A stretch of 9,645 bases of DNA from an uncultured Polaribacter sp. Lineage in GTDB: Bacteria; Bacteroidota; Bacteroidia; Flavobacteriales; Flavobacteriaceae. The position numbers were made by a program, and so were the translations under genes. Where the stretch lies: positions 1-9,645 of the forward strand of contig CAJXAS010000060.1 in the NCBI GenBank assembly GCA_913050305.1. The letters run 5' to 3'. Under the pieces are notes generated by a model. It had not been told where the DNA came from and searched no databases. It saw only the letters and a program-made list of their open reading frames with translations. Each line of letters starts with the position of its first letter. Within the stretch, counting starts at the first letter, position 1. This document shows positions 6,664-9,645 of the stretch, piece after piece.

Positions 6664-9399
6664 TTACTTATTATCATTAAAAACACTATCAATAACGGCT
6701 TTATGACGTTTTTTGAAACGTGTACTAGAACCTGCTGCTGGTACTGCGTAGTATTTACGAGAACGTACATTTAATTTTACCAAATTAAAACGCTCTAACA
6801 TAAAACTCCATGCACCCATATTTCTTGGTTCTTCTTGCGCCCAAACATAGTTTACTACATTCGGATACCTATCTATTACTTTCTGTAATTTTTCTAAATG
6901 TAAAGGAAATAATTGCTCAATTCTAACTAAAGCAACATCATCTCTTTCTAAAATTTCTCTTTCTTCTAACAAATCATAATAAAATTTACCCATACAGAAA
7001 ACTAGTTTCTTTACTTTATCTGGGTTAATAGTATCATCTATTACTTCTTGAAATTCTCCAGTTGCTAAATCTTCTACAGTACTTATTACTTTCGAGTGAC
7101 GTAACAGACTCTTCGGTGTAAATATAATCAAAGGTTTTCTATACTCACGCTTCATTTGTCTGCGCAATAAGTGATAGAAATTTGCTGGTGTTGTACAATT
7201 TGCAACGGTCATATTGTCTATTGCACACAATTGCAAATAACGCTCTATTCTTGCAGATGAATGCTCAGAACCTTGCCCTTCATAACCGTGAGGCAATAAA
7301 ATTACGATTCCGTTTTGCAGCTTCCACTTGTCCTCAGCTGCAGAAATATATTGATCAAACATTATTTGTGCTCCGTTAGAAAAATCTCCAAACTGTGCCT
7401 CCCAAATTGTTAATGTATTCGGATTTCCCATGGCATAACCATAGTCAAAACCTAAAACACCATATTCTGATAATAGAGAATTGTAAATAGACATCTCTCC
7501 TTTACTATCAGGATTTTTATTTAATAAATTAATACGCTCTTCTGTAACCTCGTCACGTAAAACAGCATGTCTATGAGAAAAAGTTCCTCTTTCTACATCT
7601 TGCCCAGAAATTCGAACATTAAAACCTTCTTCCATTAAAGAACCATACGCTAGATTCTCTGCCATTCCCCAATCTAACTTATTGGTTTCAAATGCCATCT
7701 TAGCTCTACCTTCTAAAATTCGCTCTGCTTTTCTTAAGAACGTTACACCTTCAGGAACGGTAGAAACTACCTTGGCTATATGTTTTAATTTCGTTGCTTC
7801 GTATGAGGTATCTACTGGTTCTAGCATTGTAGAAAGGTCTTCTCTATCAAAAGCTTCCCAAGTAGATTTCATAAATTCTTTTACTTTAGACTTTTTATCT
7901 TTCTTAGATAAATCGAATTCTTTCTCTAACATTCCTTTAAATTCTGCAGTGATTTCAGATAAATGAGATGCACCTATAGAACCCTCTTGCAATAATTTTT
8001 CAGCGTAAATATCTTTTACGTTTTTATGTTTTGAGATTGCTTTGTATAATTTTGGTTGTGTAAAACGAGGTTCATCACCTTCGTTATGTCCGTATTTTCT
8101 GTATCCTAAAAGATCTATAAAAATATCAGATTTAAAACGCATCCTAAACTCTAATGCCATTTGCATTGCATGACAAACCGCTTCTGTATCATCCGCATTT
8201 ATGTGCAAAACAGGTGATAAAGTAACTTTACCCACATCTGTACAGTAGGTGCTCGATCGTGCATCTAAGTAATTGGTGGTAAAACCAACCTGATTGTTTA
8301 CTACAATATGAATGGTTCCTCCAGTTTTATACCCATTTAGTTTTGCCATTTGAACTATTTCATAGGCAATACCTTGCCCAGCAATAGCTGCATCTCCATG
8401 GATTATAATTGGTAAAATTTTACTTGAATCTCCATTGTATTTCCTATCTATCTTAGCCCTTGTTATTCCCTCTGCAACTGCGGCAACAGTTTCTAAATGA
8501 GATGGATTTGGAACTAAGTTCATCTTAATAGAGTTACCATCTCTGTAGGTTTTACTTAATGTTAAACCTAAATGGTATTTCACATCTCCATCAATATCAT
8601 CATCTTCAAAATCTTTTCCTTCAAACTCGCTAAATAAATCTCTTACTGGTTTTTTAAAAATATTAACCAAGGTATTTAAACGCCCTCTGTGTGCCATTCC
8701 TAAAACACATTCTTTAACGCCAAAATTTTCAGCTGCATCTCTAAGAGCCACACTTATTCCTGGAATTAAAGCTTCACCTCCTTCTAAAGAAAAACGCTTC
8801 TGACCAACATATTTTGTTTGCAAGAAACTTTCAAAAGTTACTGCATGATTTATTTTAGAAAGAATATATTTTTTTGCATCTACAGAGTACTTAGGATGAT
8901 TTTCATTCTCATTTAAACGCTGTTGCCACCACTTTAATTTCTCTGGGCTTCGCATATACATGTATTCTACACCAATAGAATCGCAGTAAACGTTTTTTAA
9001 ATGATTTACAATTACAGAAAGTTTCACTCTTCCTAAACCTAAAATATCACCCGCTGAAAATTCTTTATCAAGATCATTCTCAGATAAACCAAAATTATCA
9101 AGCTCTAAAGTTGGCGCATATTGCCTTCTATCTCTAACAGGATTTGTTTCAGTGAACAAATGACCCCGTGTTCTGTAACCATTTATTAAATCTGCTACCA
9201 AAAACTCTTTTCTAACTTCTTGAGGAATTCCTACAGGAGTTTCTTCCTCTGAAAAAGAATAATCTTCATTGGCTAAGTCATACCCCTGAAAAAAGCTTCT
9301 CCAGCTAGGTTCAACGGCATCCGGATTAACTAAATATTGATCGTATAAATCGGCTATAAAGCCTGTATGTGCTGCGTTTAAGAACGAAAATTTGTCCAT
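6664..9399 (-). CDS. sucA: 2-oxoglutarate dehydrogenase complex E1 component (thiamine-diphosphate-dependent decarboxylase)
   Basis: 911 residues, close to the usual 900-935. E1 decarboxylates 2-oxoglutarate with ThDP and passes the succinyl group to the lipoyl arm of E2. The N terminus (about 1-40, FLNAAHTGFIADLYDQYL ... SWRSFFQGY) is the E1 N-terminal segment that docks on E2. Active-site motifs follow: MAHRGRLNTL (235-244), HGDAAIAGQG (334-343) and VVNNQVGFTT (366-375) for ThDP and Mg binding, and YRKYGHNEGDEP (433-444). The transketolase-like second half has GYAMGNP, IWEAQFGDFSNGAQ and HGYEGQGSEHSSARIER (704-720). The C terminus is complete. The start at 9399 fits the N-terminal domain. 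sucB follows, and an exact TAnnTTTG box lies 40 bases upstream. Confidence 0.98.
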   Translation of the reverse strand: MDKFSFLNAAHTGFIADLYDQYLVNPDAVEPSWRSFFQGYDLANEDYSFSEEETPVGIPQEVRKEFLVADLINGYRTRGHLFTETNPVRDRRQYAPTLELDNFGLSENDLDKEFSAGDILGLGRVKLSVIVNHLKNVYCDSIGVEYMYMRSPEKLKWWQQRLNENENHPKYSVDAKKYILSKINHAVTFESFLQTKYVGQKRFSLEGGEALIPGISVALRDAAENFGVKECVLGMAHRGRLNTLVNIFKKPVRDLFSEFEGKDFEDDDIDGDVKYHLGLTLSKTYRDGNSIKMNLVPNPSHLETVAAVAEGITRAKIDRKYNGDSSKILPIIIHGDAAIAGQGIAYEIVQMAKLNGYKTGGTIHIVVNNQVGFTTNYLDARSSTYCTDVGKVTLSPVLHINADDTEAVCHAMQMALEFRMRFKSDIFIDLLGYRKYGHNEGDEPRFTQPKLYKAISKHKNVKDIYAEKLLQEGSIGASHLSEITAEFKGMLEKEFDLSKKDKKSKVKEFMKSTWEAFDREDLSTMLEPVDTSYEATKLKHIAKVVSTVPEGVTFLRKAERILEGRAKMAFETNKLDWGMAENLAYGSLMEEGFNVRISGQDVERGTFSHRHAVLRDEVTEERINLLNKNPDSKGEMSIYNSLLSEYGVLGFDYGYAMGNPNTLTIWEAQFGDFSNGAQIMFDQYISAAEDKWKLQNGIVILLPHGYEGQGSEHSSARIERYLQLCAIDNMTVANCTTPANFYHLLRRQMKREYRKPLIIFTPKSLLRHSKVISTVEDLATGEFQEVIDDTINPDKVKKLVFCMGKFYYDLLEEREILERDDVALVRIEQLFPLHLEKLQKVIDRYPNVVNYVWAQEEPRNMGAWSFMLERFNLVKLNVRSRKYYAVPAAGSSTRFKKRHKAVIDSVFNDNK

Positions 9400-9438
9400 A
9401 TAATAGTTTGCGCTTATGGAATAAGCATATTATCAAGG

Positions 9439-9446
9439 CAAAAATA
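9439..9446 (-). promoter_or_regulatory. Candidate -7 promoter box of the sucAB operon
   Basis: TATTTTTG on the minus strand matches TAnnTTTG exactly, 39 bases before the sucA ATG, which predicts a leader of about 30 bases. No TTTG is found at the -33 position, so the match is only half of a full promoter. Confidence 0.5.
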
Positions 9447-9493
9447 CACAATTTTGAAAATTAAAGAAGCGTTTATCTTTAATTTCTTAGACT

Positions 9494-9515
9494 GAAAAAA
9501 AAACATTTTTTTTTC
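9494..9515. repeat. Symmetrical A9/T9 tract between two divergent promoters
   Basis: G, nine A, CA, nine T, C: a near-perfect palindrome whose arms contain only one G/C pair each. It sits midway between the sucA -7 box and the tRNA -33 box, ending 8 bases before the latter. It lacks the GC-rich stem of a terminator. Such A-tracts bend or stiffen DNA and could act as an upstream promoter element; this role is inferred. Confidence 0.5.
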
Positions 9516-9523
9516 GCAAAACG

Positions 9524-9554
9524 TTTGGAGATGTCTTAAAAAGATATATATTTG
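9524..9554 (+). promoter_or_regulatory. Full Bacteroidota-type promoter of the tRNA-Asn gene
   Basis: TTTG (9524-9527), a 19-base spacer, then TATATTTG (9547-9554): exact matches to both the -33 and -7 consensus boxes, at the usual spacing. Transcription should start near 9561, about 24 bases before the mature tRNA 5' end. This is the best promoter match in the window, as expected for a stable RNA. Confidence 0.8.
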
Positions 9555-9584
9555 CACTCGCTAAACACAAAACGTGTAGCAAAC

Positions 9585-9645
9585 TCCTCTTTAGCTCAGT
9601 TGGTTAGAGCATCTGACTGTTAATCAGAGGGTCCAAGGTTCGAGT
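9585..9645 (+). tRNA. tRNA-Asn(GTT), 3' end cut off by the window
   Basis: The 5' acceptor strand TCCTCTT (9585-9591) is followed by TA, a D arm GCTC/GAGC (9594-9610), an anticodon arm TCTGA/TCAGA (9612-9628) with loop CTGTTAA and anticodon GTT at 9619-9621, variable loop GGGTC, T-stem CAAGG and T loop TTCGAGT ending exactly at 9645. The second T-stem strand and 3' acceptor strand lie beyond the window. The GTT anticodon gives asparagine. Whether further tRNAs follow in the same transcript cannot be seen. Confidence 0.96.

Noticed and set aside
9560..9580. Imperfect hairpin GCT-AA-ACAC / GTGT-AGC in the tRNA leader, and CAAAACGT occurring at 9517 and 9568
   Set aside because: Short stem with a bulge and an 8-base repeat in AT-rich DNA; neither exceeds chance, and leader sequences upstream of tRNAs are removed by RNase P.
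1..9645. Search for CRISPR arrays, insertion sequences, phage, toxin-antitoxin or other defence systems
   Set aside because: No repeat arrays, transposases, terminal inverted repeats or recognisable defence domains are seen; the helicase and recJ are common chromosomal repair genes here.

Overview
The window is an AT-rich stretch of chromosome from a member of the Bacteroidota, most likely the family Flavobacteriaceae (Polaribacter/Tenacibaculum-like; the genus is a guess). Three things point there: promoter-like sites of the Bacteroidota type (TTTG, 17-23 bases, TAnnTTTG), the family-typical protein sequences, and a Pif1-like helicase carrying HRDC and HTH domains. No CRISPR array, insertion sequence, prophage or defence island is visible.

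Left part (1-3800): the 3' end of recJ (single-strand exonuclease) runs into the window and meets, tail to tail with only 5 bases between stop codons, a long minus-strand gene for a Pif1/RecD-like DNA helicase. A 212-base intergenic region with a short direct repeat and a hairpin separates that helicase from a divergent small gene for an XRE-type regulator that appears to be membrane-anchored. This gene ends in a strong, probably bidirectional terminator.

Middle part (3800-5310): a minus-strand pair, a short-chain dehydrogenase followed by a secreted PEBP/YbhB-type gene. The PEBP gene is broken: it has an in-frame TAA, and no ATG, GTG or TTG in a usable place for its signal peptide, while the rest of the frame is intact. 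This is the clearest anomaly in the window.

Right part (5310-9645): the minus-strand sucA-sucB operon encodes the E1 and E2 parts of the 2-oxoglutarate dehydrogenase complex of the TCA cycle and ends in an intrinsic terminator. Divergent from sucA, a good promoter drives a tRNA-Asn(GTT) that is cut off by the window end after its T loop. A symmetrical A9/T9 tract lies between the two promoters.

Overall this is mostly core housekeeping sequence. I did not find a new biological system. The observations worth checking are the decayed PEBP gene, the repeat upstream of the membrane-bound regulator, the helicase domain arrangement and the A/T tract.
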